Shown piece after piece: positions 1-9,272 of a DNA stretch of 64,000 nucleotides. Under the pieces are notes generated by a model. It did not search any database and was not told the origin of the DNA. It worked only from the letters and a program-made list of their open reading frames with translations. The position numbers were made by a program, and so were the translations under genes. The stretch is from contig NZ_CP109149.1 in assembly GCF_035920345.1 (NCBI RefSeq), positions 4,650,001-4,714,000 of the forward strand, in the 5' to 3' direction. The first letter of the stretch is position 1; each line of letters starts with the position of its first letter. This stretch comes from Nocardia vinacea. GTDB lineage: Bacteria > Actinomycetota > Actinomycetes > Mycobacteriales > Mycobacteriaceae.

Positions 1-274
1 GCTCCTCGATATTCACGTCCTTGAACGTGATCACCCGAACATGCTTCACGAAGCGTGCGGGTCGGTACATATCCCACACCCACGCATCGCTCATGCGCAC
101 CTCGAAGTACACCTCGCCGTCGGCGTTCTGCGGCCGCAATTCGACGGAGTTGGCCAGATAGAAGCGGCGCTCGGTCTCCACCACGTACGAGAACTGACCG
201 ACGATGTCCTTGTACTCCCGGTATAGCGAGAGCTCCATCTCGGTTTCGTATTTCTCCAGGTCCTCGGCACTCAT
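1..274 (-). CDS. DUF2469 domain protein, C-terminus cut by window edge
   Basis: The minus-strand frame starts at the ATG complement at 272-274 and runs off the left edge with 91 codons visible and no stop. The N-terminus begins MSAEDLEKYETEMEL and continues with a charged, aromatic-rich domain. This matches the small conserved DUF2469 family, which lies beside rnhB in mycobacteria and nocardiae. Its function is unknown. It is the last gene seen in the rplS-lepB-rnhB run on this strand, 47 bp after rnhB. Confidence 0.85.
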   Translation of the reverse strand, partial: MSAEDLEKYETEMELSLYREYKDIVGQFSYVVETERRFYLANSVELRPQNADGEVYFEVRMSDAWVWDMYRPARFVKHVRVITFKDVNIEE

Positions 275-320
275 CGGGTGGGACGTCCTCCTTCTCGCCG
301 CACTGCGTCTGCTGACATCA

Positions 321-1127
321 TCATCGCGCATGCGCCGCGTCGGTAGCCACTCGGCTATCCGGTTCGACGCCCTCCAGCAAAACCTCATCGGCCAGTTCCG
401 CGTCGGCGTACTCCGCCGCGGCTACCGGCCGCAACCCCGCTGCCAAGCGCACATTGCGCCAGGATCGGCGGTGCTCACTGCTCGGTCCGAGCCGTTCCAG
501 CGCGGCCGTGTGCTCGGGCGTGTTGTAGCCCTTGTGCGCGGCGAATCCGTAGCCGGGGAACCGCTCGTCCAGCTCGACCATCATCCGATCCCTGGTCACC
601 TTGGCCAGGATGCTCGCGGCTGCGATGCAGGCCGCGGCCGCGTCACCACCGATGACGGGCAGCGACGGCACCGGAATCCCGGGCACCCGGAATCCGTCGG
701 TCAGCACGTACCCCGGTGTCTGTCCGAGTCCGGCGACCGCGCGGCGCATGCCCTCGATATTGGCGACGTGGATGCCGATCGAGTCGATCTCCCAGGCCGG
801 AATGACGACCACCTTCCAGGCCAGCGCCAACCGCGTGATGATCGGGTACAGCTGCTCGCGCACGGGTTCGGTGAGCTTCTTGGAATCGTCGAGTCCGGCC
901 AGCCTGTCGTAGGCCTTGGGCGCGAGCAGGCAGGCGGCAACCACCAGCGGCCCCGCACACGGTCCGCGCCCGGCCTCGTCGACCCCGGCGACCGGGCCGA
1001 GTCCGCTGCGGATCAGCGCCGCCTCCAGCGTGCGCAACCCGCCGGCTCGACGCATGACGACACGCGGCGGCCACCCGTTGCCCGGAGTCGCGCCATTAGC
1101 CCTAGCCACTCGACCCTGCCCCACCAT
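321..1127 (-). CDS. rnhB: Ribonuclease HII
   Basis: This enzyme cleaves the RNA strand of RNA-DNA hybrids and acts at ribonucleotides embedded in DNA, in the cytoplasm. The signature DEAGRG lies near residue 50, followed by DDSKKL and the block with [15 protein letters not shown]. The full frame is 268 residues, the normal size for actinobacterial RNase HII. The start is uncertain. ATG at 1127 is the longest option; GTG at 1109 has a purine-rich stretch before it, and ATG at 1055 would drop the WPPR segment that mycobacterial homologues keep. The gene follows lepB by 25 bp and is probably co-transcribed with it. Confidence 0.95.
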   Translation of the reverse strand: MVGQGRVARANGATPGNGWPPRVVMRRAGGLRTLEAALIRSGLGPVAGVDEAGRGPCAGPLVVAACLLAPKAYDRLAGLDDSKKLTEPVREQLYPIITRLALAWKVVVIPAWEIDSIGIHVANIEGMRRAVAGLGQTPGYVLTDGFRVPGIPVPSLPVIGGDAAAACIAAASILAKVTRDRMMVELDERFPGYGFAAHKGYNTPEHTAALERLGPSSEHRRSWRNVRLAAGLRPVAAAEYADAELADEVLLEGVEPDSRVATDAAHAR

Positions 1128-1152
1128 CCAATTATCCTGCGGCCCGCACCGA

Positions 1153-1917
1153 TCAGTTCGTCTGGGGATCCTGTGCTTTCACCGGACCGATCCGGCTGGG
1201 CGGCCAGATCTTGAAGACCGTTTTGCCGCGCACATTGTCGATCGGGACGGTGCCCTGCAGGTTATCGCTGACGTGGGCGCGGGAATCGGCGGACTGGTTG
1301 CGGTTGTCGCCCATCACCCACAGGTTGCCCTCGGGCACCTTGACCGGGCCGAATACCCGGCCCGCCGGGTAGGTCGCATTCTGCTGACCCGGGTACCACG
1401 GGTAATCGTTCAGGACGTACGGCTCGTCCAGCGCCTTGCCGTCCACCATGACCCGCCCCTGCGCGTCACAGCACTGCACGGTCTGGCCGCCGACGGCGAT
1501 CACCCGCTTCACCAGGTCGTTCTCATCCGGTGGCACGAGCCCGAAGAAGGAGAAGAAGTTCTGCACGCCGCGCACGGCGACATTGCTGGACCGGATCGAC
1601 TGGTAGCGGGTATTCCAGGAAGGCGGGCCGACGAACACCACGACGTCACCGGGCTGCGGCTCGCCCCAGTAGTAGCTCGGCTTCTCCACGTAGATGCGGT
1701 CGCCGATGAGCAGCGTGTCTTCCATCGACTGGGACGGAATGACGTACGGCCGCCCGACAAAACTGACCATGAGTGCCGCGATGACCGCGGCGATGACAAT
1801 GAGGACCGGCAGTTCCTGCCAGAAGGGGCGCTGCTTGCGCTTCGAGCGTCGTGAGCGGCGGCTCACGCCCTCGTCGTCCGAATCGGACACCGTCATCGAC
1901 CCACTTTCGTCTGCCAC
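1153..1917 (-). CDS. lepB: Signal peptidase I
   Basis: This is the membrane-bound serine protease that removes signal peptides from exported preproteins. After about 30 charged cytoplasmic residues there is one transmembrane helix (residues about 33-52). The catalytic serine is in [10 protein letters not shown], the lysine is in [11 protein letters not shown], and the C-terminal box [11 protein letters not shown] is present. The 254-residue length suits the single-helix actinobacterial type. The frame opens at GTG 1917, with an alternative ATG at 1896. It lies between rplS and rnhB, the usual actinobacterial order. Confidence 0.96.
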   Translation of the reverse strand: MADESGSMTVSDSDDEGVSRRSRRSKRKQRPFWQELPVLIVIAAVIAALMVSFVGRPYVIPSQSMEDTLLIGDRIYVEKPSYYWGEPQPGDVVVFVGPPSWNTRYQSIRSSNVAVRGVQNFFSFFGLVPPDENDLVKRVIAVGGQTVQCCDAQGRVMVDGKALDEPYVLNDYPWYPGQQNATYPAGRVFGPVKVPEGNLWVMGDNRNQSADSRAHVSDNLQGTVPIDNVRGKTVFKIWPPSRIGPVKAQDPQTN

Positions 1918-2004
1918 GCGGAACAGATTAGCCCGGCACCGCGACTGACGTCCGATGCCGGGCTAGCTGAAGAACTTTCGTGCCGAGCGGGTGCCGCTAC
2001 TCGG

Positions 2005-2346
2005 TCAGCGCTTTTCCTTGATCTTGGCGGCCTTGCCGCGCAGATCGCGCAGGTAGTAGAGCTTGGCGCGGCGGACATCACCGCGGGTCACGACATCGAT
2101 GTGGTCGATGTTCGGGCTGTGCACCGGGAAGGTGCGCTCCACGCCGACACCGAACGACACCTTGCGGACGGTGAAGGTCTCGCGGATGCCACCGCCCTGA
2201 CGCCGGATCACGACGCCCTTGAAGACCTGGATGCGCTCCTTCGAGCCTTCGATGACCTTCACGTGCACGTTGAGCGTGTCGCCCGGACGGAAGTCGGGGA
2301 CGTCGCTGCGCAGCGACTTTTCGTCGACGAAGTCAAGGGTGTTCAT
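2005..2346 (-). CDS. rplS: 50S ribosomal protein L19
   Basis: This large-subunit protein sits at the interface with the 30S subunit. The 113-residue protein begins [13 protein letters not shown] and contains [14 protein letters not shown] and [17 protein letters not shown] blocks (here [13 protein letters not shown]), ending in the basic tail KAAKIKEKR. Length and motifs are full-size. It heads the rplS-lepB-rnhB run. The 160 bp upstream carry no other gene and should hold its promoter and leader. Confidence 0.98.
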   Translation of the reverse strand: MNTLDFVDEKSLRSDVPDFRPGDTLNVHVKVIEGSKERIQVFKGVVIRRQGGGIRETFTVRKVSFGVGVERTFPVHSPNIDHIDVVTRGDVRRAKLYYLRDLRGKAAKIKEKR

Positions 2347-2505
2347 TTCATCCTTCTGATGTTTGCGCGAGCAGAGGACCCTGGCGGCACTCGCGTGCTC
2401 GACCGGTTCATGCTCCGAATAAGGGGTGCTCCGTGGGCCGAATGCACCCAGGGCAACCTATGCATTGTGCCAGATCGGCGGGTCGCGGGAAAAATCGGGC
2501 CCGGC

Positions 2506-2661
2506 TCACCGGGTGGCCGCGCGATGTACGGCGGCCGCGAGGCGGTCGTTCTGCGGTGTGCTGAGTTCACCCACCCCGCCGGCTGCCATCCCCCTGAACC
2601 CGAAGGCCGCGCGCCGATGAGTGTAGCCATAGGCGACGGCGCCGTTTATCTCGTTGTCCAT
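2506..2661 (-). CDS. Small hypothetical protein (51 aa) behind the DoxX-like gene
   Basis: A 51-codon frame starts at ATG 2661 with a good ribosome-binding site (GAGGAA, 7 nt upstream). It overlaps the last 16 bases of the DoxX-like gene, which suggests translational coupling. The product begins MDNEINGAVAYGYTHR and has no membrane helix or recognised domain. The coding call rests on the binding site and the overlap. No family is recognised. Confidence 0.5.
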   Translation of the reverse strand: MDNEINGAVAYGYTHRRAAFGFRGMAAGGVGELSTPQNDRLAAAVHRAATR

Positions 2662-3056
2662 GATCGATTCCTCGCCCGTCGGACCGCAAGTGGCCTGGTC
2701 GGGCGCAGGGCCCACGACGCGAGGGTGAGCCCGGCGAAACCCAGTGGTCCGAGCCAGGCCTTCGGCTCGTCGCCGACGGCGATATGGGAGGCGGCCGCGC
2801 CGCCGTAGACGAAGGTCAGGCCCGCGTACGCCCATTCCTCGGCACGCGGGAAGCCCGGCGTCACGATCGCGGCGACCGCGGCGGCCTTGGCGACGCCCAT
2901 GATGGTGGCGAAGTACATCGGGTATTCGAGTCGTCGGAAAACTTCGCGTACGTAGGAGATTCGCGCGAGATCCCAGTAGGACCCGACGACGGTTTCGGTC
3001 AACAGGATTCCGGTGGCGCCGAGGTAGGCCAGGCGAGAGGTCTTTCGTAGGTTCAT
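2646..3056 (-). CDS. DoxX-like integral membrane protein
   Basis: This 136-residue protein has four predicted transmembrane segments in the small DoxX-like fold. It opens with a hydrophobic segment after MNLRKTSRLAYLG and carries a Tyr/Pro-rich first loop (LEYPMYFATIMG) typical of the DoxX_2 group. The biochemical role of that group is not settled; redox or quinone-linked roles have been suggested. It is divergent from the ECF41 sigma factor gene across a 95-bp gap. I found no copy of the sigma factor's promoter motif facing it. Confidence 0.8.
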   Translation of the reverse strand: MNLRKTSRLAYLGATGILLTETVVGSYWDLARISYVREVFRRLEYPMYFATIMGVAKAAAVAAIVTPGFPRAEEWAYAGLTFVYGGAAASHIAVGDEPKAWLGPLGFAGLTLASWALRPTRPLAVRRARNRSWTTR

Positions 3057-3094
3057 ATCTGTGTGACGGATGGCGACCCGACAAGGTAACGGGT

Positions 3095-3121
3095 TGTCAC
3101 ACTCACAGCCTCGGCGCCGTC
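3095..3121 (+). promoter_or_regulatory. ECF41-type promoter before the sigma gene
   Basis: TGTCACA at 3095-3101 is followed by exactly 16 bases and CGTC at 3118-3121. ECF41 sigma factors are known to recognise TGTCACA and CGTC elements. The site lies 30 bp before the sigma gene start at 3152, which predicts autoregulation. The same motif with the same spacer recurs before the CMD gene at 58428-58454. Confidence 0.8.
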
Positions 3122-3151
3122 ATCTCTTCGAGCAACCTCGAGGAGATCCCT

Positions 3152-4024
3152 GTGGGCGAAAACGATTCTTTGGCAGACCGATTCGTGGCGCATCGTGCGC
3201 ACTTGGTCGCCGTGGCCTATCGCATGCTCGGTTCGCTGAGCGAGGCCGATGATGCGGTACAGGATGCCTGGTTACGGCTGTCCCGGGTCGACACCGCCGA
3301 AATCGATAATCTCGGCGGTTGGCTGACCACTACCGTGGGGCGGGTCTGCCTGGATATGTTGCGGTCGCGCAAGTCCCGCCGCGAAGAGGCCTATCTGCCC
3401 GACCCGATCGTCACCGCCGATGACGCTACGCAGCCGGAACAGCAAGCGGTGCTTGCTGATTCGGTCGGGCTGGCACTGCTGGTCGTGCTGGACTCACTGA
3501 ATCCCGCGGAGCGCGTGACCTTCGTGCTGCACGATATGTTCGCGGTGCCGTTCGACCAGATCGGGCCCATCATCGGCAGATCCGCGGCTGCGGCGAAGAT
3601 GATGGCCAGCCGCGCCCGCCGCCGGATCCAGGGTCGAGCGCCGCGACCCGAACGGGATCTACCGCGTCAACGTCGCGTGGTCGAGGCCTTCCTCGCGGCC
3701 GCCCGCGGCGGTGAATTCGACGCACTGCTGGCCATTCTCGACCCCGATGTGGTGTTGCGCGCCGACGCCGGAGCCCGCTTCCCCGGCGGCATGCGCGTAC
3801 TGCGCGGCGCCGCGACGGTGGCCGGTCAGCTCGATGCCTTCCAGCGCGCCGCCAATGCCTTCGCCTCGCAACCTGTCCTGGTCAACGGTGCGGCGGGGTT
3901 GCTCAATACTGCCAACGGCCGGACAGTCTCACTGATCGCCTTCACCATCGTCGACGACAAGATCGCCGCTATAGACCTGCTCTCCGACCCAGCCCGCCTC
4001 CCCCACGTCGCGCTGGACGCTTGA
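3152..4024 (+). CDS. ECF41-family RNA polymerase sigma factor (SigJ-like)
   Basis: This 290-residue sigma factor directs RNA polymerase to ECF41-type promoters. Region sigma2 (AYRMLGSLSEADDAVQDAWLR) occupies about residues 10-75. Sigma4 (LNPAERVTFVLHDMF, then the helix-turn-helix with GRSAAAAKMMASRARRR) ends near residue 170. A SnoaL-like C-terminal domain of about 110 residues follows. In ECF41 factors this C-terminal extension replaces a separate anti-sigma factor. The start is GTG 3152 with AGGAG 6 nt upstream. ECF41 genes usually adjoin a carboxymuconolactone decarboxylase, oxidoreductase or epimerase gene. Here the neighbour is DoxX-like instead, and the probable partner lies at 57943. 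Confidence 0.93.
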   Translation: MGENDSLADRFVAHRAHLVAVAYRMLGSLSEADDAVQDAWLRLSRVDTAEIDNLGGWLTTTVGRVCLDMLRSRKSRREEAYLPDPIVTADDATQPEQQAVLADSVGLALLVVLDSLNPAERVTFVLHDMFAVPFDQIGPIIGRSAAAAKMMASRARRRIQGRAPRPERDLPRQRRVVEAFLAAARGGEFDALLAILDPDVVLRADAGARFPGGMRVLRGAATVAGQLDAFQRAANAFASQPVLVNGAAGLLNTANGRTVSLIAFTIVDDKIAAIDLLSDPARLPHVALDA

Positions 4025-4142
4025 TCACCATGCAATGGTGGAGGCAAACGTCGAGCGATCCTGCACCAGAGCGTTCTCGTGAGCTCGGGACACCGGGCTG
4101 ACGTCTGCGGGGCGCTGCGGTTGCGCAGGGCTTGGGCGACGA

Positions 4143-5012
4143 TCAATCGCGATGGGAGTGGTCGGACACTGAGGGCAGGTGCCAATGGGTGGGAGCGGGG
4201 GGTGCGGGGACGACGGTGCGGGCCAATTCGGCCTCCGCGGCCTCGCGGACGTGGACCACGTCGGGTTTTCCGGCGACCAGGTCTTGCACGAAGATCTTGG
4301 CGCGGATCACCGGGCGTCGGTAGCGACGTTCACGGACTATCGCCCGATACATGAGCCGTCGTCTGCCGGGGTAACGCCAACGAGCCCAGGGTGCGCCCGG
4401 TCTGCTCAGGCGGAATGCGCCGACGACGAGTAGGGGCAGGAAGAACATGCCGAACAGGCCGGTCCAGATCTTGCCCTTGGCGATGACGACTGCCGCCAAG
4501 CCCAGATTCACCACGGCGAAGCAGACGATGGAGATGCGGACTTCGGTGCTGGGGTCGCGGCGGAAGTCGTTGATGTCCAATAACCACAGCGGGTGGAATC
4601 CGAGCAGCAGCAGTCCGGTCACCGCGAGGGCGACGAAGACCGCATCGACCGAGGTTCGGCCCTGTTCCTCCCAGTACACATCGCGCAGGTAGAAGATCAG
4701 CGCGAATTCGTCGAGGGTCAGGGCCGCGCCGACACCGAAGCCGGCGGCGAGCAGGCTCGCGGTGAGTGTGGTGGCGCTCTGGTACATGGTGACCATCCCG
4801 ATGCCGGACAGCAGCACCAGGATGACCCCGAACACCATGTGGTGGATGTGCACACCACCGGAGCGCACATTGCCCGGCCACCAGCGGATCTGCTTGCGGA
4901 TCAACCGGACGCTGAGCCGGATCAGCAGGAAGCCGACGATGAACCCGAGGAGGAAGCACAGCAGCGGAAGGCGGCCGTGCCCGATCACATCGTCTTCGAG
5001 CCACCGTCGCAT
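4143..5012 (-). CDS. Conserved polytopic membrane protein
   Basis: This 289-residue protein has about seven hydrophobic segments between residues 15 and 210, then a basic, cytoplasmic-looking tail. A His-rich motif, GGVHIHHMVFG, lies near residue 55 and the acidic stretch LTLDEFALIFYLRDVYWEE near residue 105. Both are reminiscent of a metal- or substrate-binding site in a membrane enzyme. The family is common in actinobacteria, but I know no function for it. It follows tex by 30 bp on the same strand and may be read through from it. Confidence 0.75.
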   Translation of the reverse strand: MRRWLEDDVIGHGRLPLLCFLLGFIVGFLLIRLSVRLIRKQIRWWPGNVRSGGVHIHHMVFGVILVLLSGIGMVTMYQSATTLTASLLAAGFGVGAALTLDEFALIFYLRDVYWEEQGRTSVDAVFVALAVTGLLLLGFHPLWLLDINDFRRDPSTEVRISIVCFAVVNLGLAAVVIAKGKIWTGLFGMFFLPLLVVGAFRLSRPGAPWARWRYPGRRRLMYRAIVRERRYRRPVIRAKIFVQDLVAGKPDVVHVREAAEAELARTVVPAPPAPTHWHLPSVSDHSHRD

Positions 5013-5042
5013 GGCCGCCTACAAACCTCCGCCCGTATCGTC

Positions 5043-7529
5043 CTACTGCCCGAAACCGGCCCGCCGCAGCGCATCCGCCATCGAACCACTCGGTGCGGGG
5101 GCGTTGCGCCGCTGGTTGCCCTGGTTGCGGCCCTGATTCTGCTGTCGACCCTGGCCCTGCTGCTTACCCTGTCCATTCTGCCGCTGTCCGCCGCGGTCCT
5201 GCCCGCCGCGACCTCCTTGGCCACGGCCGCGAGCGCCGTCGCCCTTGGTCGCCGTACCGGGCTCGTCGTCCAGCCGCAGCGACAGCCCGATGCGCTGGCG
5301 TGCGACGTCGACCTCGAGCACCTTCACCTTGACGACATCGCCGGACTTCACGACCTCGCGCGGATCCTTGACGAAGTTGTGCGACATGGCCGAGACGTGC
5401 ACGAGTCCGTCCTGGTGCACGCCGATATCGACGAATGCACCGAATGCGGCCACATTGGTGACCACACCCTCGAGCACCATGCCCGGCTCCAGATCCGCGA
5501 CCTTCTCCACGCCCGCCGCGAATTCGGCGGTCTTGAATTCCGGACGCGGGTCGCGACCCGGCTTCTCGAGTTCGGAGATGATGTCGGTGACGGTGGGGAT
5601 ACCGAACTTCTCATCGGTGAACTCGCCGGGCCGCAGCGAGCGCAAGGTCGTGGTGTTGCCGATCAGTTCCGCCATGCCGCGTCCGGTCGATTCCAGGATG
5701 CGCCGCACCACCGGATAGGCCTCGGGATGCACGGCGGAGGTGTCGAGCGGATCGTCGCCGCCGCGGATGCGCAGGAAGCCCGCGCACTGTTCGAAGGCCT
5801 TGGGGCCCAGGCGCGGCACGTCGAGCAGCGCGGTGCGGCTGCGGAACGGGCCGTGCTGATCACGGTACGCCACAATGCTTTCGGCGATCGAATTGGCGAC
5901 ACCGGACACCCGCGACAACAGCGGCACCGATGCGGTATTCACATCGACACCGACCGCGTTCACCGCATCCTCGACCACCGCGCCCAGCGAGCGGGCCAGC
6001 AGGGTTTCGGAGACATCGTGCTGGTACTGACCGACGCCGATGGACTTCGGGTCGATCTTCACCAGCTCGGCCAGCGGGTCCTGCAGACGACGGGCGATGG
6101 ATACCGCACCGCGCAGCGAGACGTCCATATCCGGTAGTTCCTGCGAGGCGTACGCCGATGCGGAGTACACCGACGCGCCCGCCTCGGAGACCACGATCTT
6201 GGTCGGCTTGTTCTCCGGAATCCGCGAAATCAGCTCGGTGGCAAGGGCATCGGTCTCGCGCGAGGCGGTGCCGTTGCCGATGGCGATGAGCTCGACGCCG
6301 AACCGGGCGACCAGCGCGCCGAGTACGGCCAGGGACTTCTCGGTCTGGCCCTGCGGCTTGTGCGGGTAGATGACCTCGGTCGCGACGGCCTTGCCGGTGG
6401 CGTCGACGACGGCGACCTTCACACCGGTGCGGTAGCCCGGATCCAGGCCCATGGTGGTGCGGGTACCCGCAGGCGCGGCCAGCAGCAAGTCGCGCAGATT
6501 GGCGGCGAAGATGTCGACGGCGTCCTTCTCGGCGGCCTGACGCAGGCGCATGCGGGTATCGATGCCAAGGCTCACTTGGAGTTTCGTGCGCCACGCCCAG
6601 CGCACCGTGTCCAGCAGCCAAGTGTCGGCGGCCCGGCCGCGATCGGCGATATCGAACTTCACCGCGATGCGGCCCTCGTAGATCGACCGCTCGCCCGGTT
6701 CCAACTCCTCGGTGTCGGGTTCGAGCTGCAGCTGCAGGATCTCCTCCTTCTCACCGCGCAGCAGCGCGAGGATCCGGTGCGAGGGCAGCTTGCCGAACGG
6801 CTCGCTGAATTCGAAGTAGTCGGCGAACTTCGCGCCCGCCTCCTCCTTGCCCGGCCGCACGCTCGAGCTGACCTGGCCGCGGTTCCACATCAGCTCACGC
6901 AGCTCGCCGACCAGGTCGGCGTCCTCCGCGAAACGCTCGACCAGAATGGCGCGGGCGCCGTCGAGCTGTTCGGCGGTGTACTGCGCGGGATCGGTGGTCG
7001 GATCGCCGATCAGCGCATCGGCGACGGGCTCGTGACCGGCCTCGCGGGCGATCTGCGCCTTGGTGCGCCGCTTCGGCTTGTACGGCAGATAGATGTCCTC
7101 GAGGCGGGCCTTGGTCTCGGCCGTCATCAGCTGCCCGAGCAGCGCGTCGTCGAGTTTGCCCTGGCCCTTGATGGATTCGATGATCGCGCCGCGGCGCTCG
7201 TCGAGTTCACGCAGGTAGGTCAGGCGCTCGTCGAGCTGGCGAAGCTGGGCGTCATCGAGGCCACCGGTGACCTCTTTTCGGTACCGCGCGATGAAAGGCA
7301 CCGTCGAACCCGCATCCAGCAGCTCGACGGCGGCCCGAACCTGGGTCTCGCGCACGCCGAGTTCATCGGCGATGCGCCGGCCCACACTGGCCAGAGCTGT
7401 GGTCGCGGCCGGTGCGGCGGCGGTCGTGTCGGTGTTCGTCGCTGAACTGGCGATCTCGGGCGCTGTCGTCACGCCCGAGAGACTACCGTTGTCGCCTGAC
7501 AAACGGCCCATGCCCAGGTAAACCGGCAT
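5043..7529 (-). CDS. tex: Tex family S1 RNA-binding protein
   Basis: Tex proteins are cytoplasmic nucleic-acid-binding factors linked to transcription and RNA turnover. This 828-residue copy shows the Tex N-terminal helical domain (LLDAGSTVPFIARYRKEVTGGLD), the YqgF/RNase H-like domain (MGLDPGYRTGVKVAVVD), helix-hairpin-helix repeats near residues 530-600, and an S1 domain (LEGVVTNVAAFGAFVDIGVHQDGLVH). The C-terminal 65 residues are a disordered Gly/Gln/Asn/Arg-rich tail, longer than in most Tex proteins and probably RNA-binding. ATG 7529 has a GGAAGG site upstream; later starts are possible. Confidence 0.95.
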   Translation of the reverse strand: MPVYLGMGRLSGDNGSLSGVTTAPEIASSATNTDTTAAAPAATTALASVGRRIADELGVRETQVRAAVELLDAGSTVPFIARYRKEVTGGLDDAQLRQLDERLTYLRELDERRGAIIESIKGQGKLDDALLGQLMTAETKARLEDIYLPYKPKRRTKAQIAREAGHEPVADALIGDPTTDPAQYTAEQLDGARAILVERFAEDADLVGELRELMWNRGQVSSSVRPGKEEAGAKFADYFEFSEPFGKLPSHRILALLRGEKEEILQLQLEPDTEELEPGERSIYEGRIAVKFDIADRGRAADTWLLDTVRWAWRTKLQVSLGIDTRMRLRQAAEKDAVDIFAANLRDLLLAAPAGTRTTMGLDPGYRTGVKVAVVDATGKAVATEVIYPHKPQGQTEKSLAVLGALVARFGVELIAIGNGTASRETDALATELISRIPENKPTKIVVSEAGASVYSASAYASQELPDMDVSLRGAVSIARRLQDPLAELVKIDPKSIGVGQYQHDVSETLLARSLGAVVEDAVNAVGVDVNTASVPLLSRVSGVANSIAESIVAYRDQHGPFRSRTALLDVPRLGPKAFEQCAGFLRIRGGDDPLDTSAVHPEAYPVVRRILESTGRGMAELIGNTTTLRSLRPGEFTDEKFGIPTVTDIISELEKPGRDPRPEFKTAEFAAGVEKVADLEPGMVLEGVVTNVAAFGAFVDIGVHQDGLVHVSAMSHNFVKDPREVVKSGDVVKVKVLEVDVARQRIGLSLRLDDEPGTATKGDGARGRGQGGRGGQDRGGQRQNGQGKQQGQGRQQNQGRNQGNQRRNAPAPSGSMADALRRAGFGQ

Positions 7530-7637
7530 GCTCCCGCCTTCCCTGGCCTCGTGAGGACCTCGAAGACTACGGTCGCGGGCAGGCGGTCGAGCTGTTGGCA
7601 GAGTTTCGCCCGGCGAGTTACCGATGTGCTCACGAAA

Positions 7638-9272
7638 TCAGTCGTCGCGGTCAGAAGATGCGAGCAGTTCTGCAGCCAACTCACGCATTTCGGCCTTGCG
7701 GATCTTGCCAGTGACGGTCATCGGAAACTCCTCGACGATGTGCACGTAGCGCGGGATCTTGAAATGCGCGAGTTTGCCGGTGCAGAAAGCGCGGATCGCG
7801 TCGGCGTCCAATGGTGTTGTGCCGTCCTTCATTCGGATCCAGGCCATCAGCTCCTCGCCGTATTTCGGGTCGGGGACCCCGATCACCTGAGCATCGAGGA
7901 TGTCCGGGTGGGTGTAGAGGAATTCCTCGATCTCGCGCGGGTAGATGTTCTCGCCGCCGCGGATCACCATGTCCTTGATCCGGCCGGTGATCGCGAGATA
8001 CCCGTCGTCGTCCATGACGCCGATATCGCCGGTGTGCATCCAGCGGGCGGCATCGATGGCCTCGGCGGTCTTCTCGGGTTCGGACCAGTAGCCGAGCATG
8101 ACCGAATAGCCGCGGGTGCACAGCTCGCCGGGTGCGCCGCGCGGCACGGTCAAACCTGTTGCGGGGTCGACGATTTTGACCTCCAGATGTGGGCCGACCC
8201 GGCCGACGGTCGCGGTGCGGCGGTCGATGCCGTCGTCGCGACGAGTCTGGGTCGATACCGGGGAGGTTTCGGTCATGCCGTAGCAGATGCACACTTCGCT
8301 CATGCCCATGCGATCGATCACCCGCTTCATCACCTCGACCGGGCAGGGTGATCCGGCCATGATGCCGGTGCGCAGGCTGGAAAGGTCGACGTGTCTGCCC
8401 GAATCCAGTTCCGCGAGTATGGCGATGAACATCGTCGGTACGCCGTAGAGCGAGGTGCACCGCTCCGCGGCGACCGCATCCAGGGTTGCGACCGGGTCGA
8501 ATGCGGGTGCCGGAATCACCACGGCCGCACCGTGGCTGGTGCTTGCCAGGTTGCCCATAACCATGCCGAAGCAGTGGTAGAAAGGCACCGGGACGCAGAT
8601 CCGATCCTGTTCGGTATAGCCGCAGAGTTCACCGACGAAGTAGCCGTTGTTGAGAATGTTGTGGTGGCTCAACGTCGCCCCCTTGGGGAAACCCGTTGTG
8701 CCGGAGGTGTACTGGATATTGATCGGGTCGTCCATGGACAACGTTGCGGCGATCCGCGCAAGTCGTCCGGCGTCGATATCGGACTGCGCCATCGCATCCC
8801 ATTCGGGAGTGCCGAGTACCAGGACCTGTTCCAGGCCAGGACAATTCGGCTGGACCTGCTCGATCATGGCGACGTAGTTCGAGGCCTTGAATTCCGGCGC
8901 GGCGATCAGCATGCGCACACCGGCTTGGCGCAGCACGTATTCCAGTTCGCTGGTGCGGTAGGCCGGATTGATATTGACCAGAATCGCACCGAGTTTCGCG
9001 GTCGCGTACTGGGTGAGAAACCATTCCGCACAATTCGGGGCCCAGATGCCGACCCGGTCGCCCTTGGCGATGCCGCGTTCGGCCAATCCGGTGGCAAGTG
9101 CGTCGATCGCGGCCGCGAGTTCGCGATAGGTCCAGCGGCGACCGGATGGACAGTCCACCAGGGCTTCTCGGTCCGCATAGGCGGCGGCCATGCGGTCGAA
9201 GTCATCGCCGATGGTGTCGCCGAGCAGCGGGGTTTCCGCAGTGCCGGATGTGTAACTCGCCAGTGCGGACAT
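7638..9272 (-). CDS. Fatty-acyl-CoA synthetase (FadD-type, AMP-binding)
   Basis: This predicted enzyme activates a carboxylic acid to acyl-AMP and then to acyl-CoA. The 544-residue protein carries the AMP-binding P-loop [12 protein letters not shown], the [10 protein letters not shown] motif, the hinge [16 protein letters not shown], and the catalytic lysine in [11 protein letters not shown] near the end. It resembles medium- or long-chain FadD enzymes; the exact substrate cannot be read from sequence. Its ATG (9272) shares one base with the TGA of the upstream synthetase gene (TGATG), so the two are translationally coupled. Confidence 0.92.
   Translation of the reverse strand: MSALASYTSGTAETPLLGDTIGDDFDRMAAAYADREALVDCPSGRRWTYRELAAAIDALATGLAERGIAKGDRVGIWAPNCAEWFLTQYATAKLGAILVNINPAYRTSELEYVLRQAGVRMLIAAPEFKASNYVAMIEQVQPNCPGLEQVLVLGTPEWDAMAQSDIDAGRLARIAATLSMDDPINIQYTSGTTGFPKGATLSHHNILNNGYFVGELCGYTEQDRICVPVPFYHCFGMVMGNLASTSHGAAVVIPAPAFDPVATLDAVAAERCTSLYGVPTMFIAILAELDSGRHVDLSSLRTGIMAGSPCPVEVMKRVIDRMGMSEVCICYGMTETSPVSTQTRRDDGIDRRTATVGRVGPHLEVKIVDPATGLTVPRGAPGELCTRGYSVMLGYWSEPEKTAEAIDAARWMHTGDIGVMDDDGYLAITGRIKDMVIRGGENIYPREIEEFLYTHPDILDAQVIGVPDPKYGEELMAWIRMKDGTTPLDADAIRAFCTGKLAHFKIPRYVHIVEEFPMTVTGKIRKAEMRELAAELLASSDRDD

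Noticed and set aside
2343..2630. 95-codon minus frame after rplS
   Set aside because: It overlaps the better-supported 51-residue ORF in another frame and has shadow-like composition.
4026..4040. CACCAT-GCA-ATGGTG hairpin after the sigma gene
   Set aside because: The stem is only 6 bp with no T-run, too weak to call a terminator.
5451..5462. CACATTGGTGA in tex (and again near 25226 in ftsY) as further copies of the CCAATGT operator
   Set aside because: They are single half-sites inside coding sequence without an inverted partner.
4593..6137. Plus-strand frame (514 codons) across the membrane gene and tex
   Set aside because: It spans two well-supported minus-strand genes, and its Asp/His/Arg-rich product is typical of an antisense shadow in GC-rich DNA.
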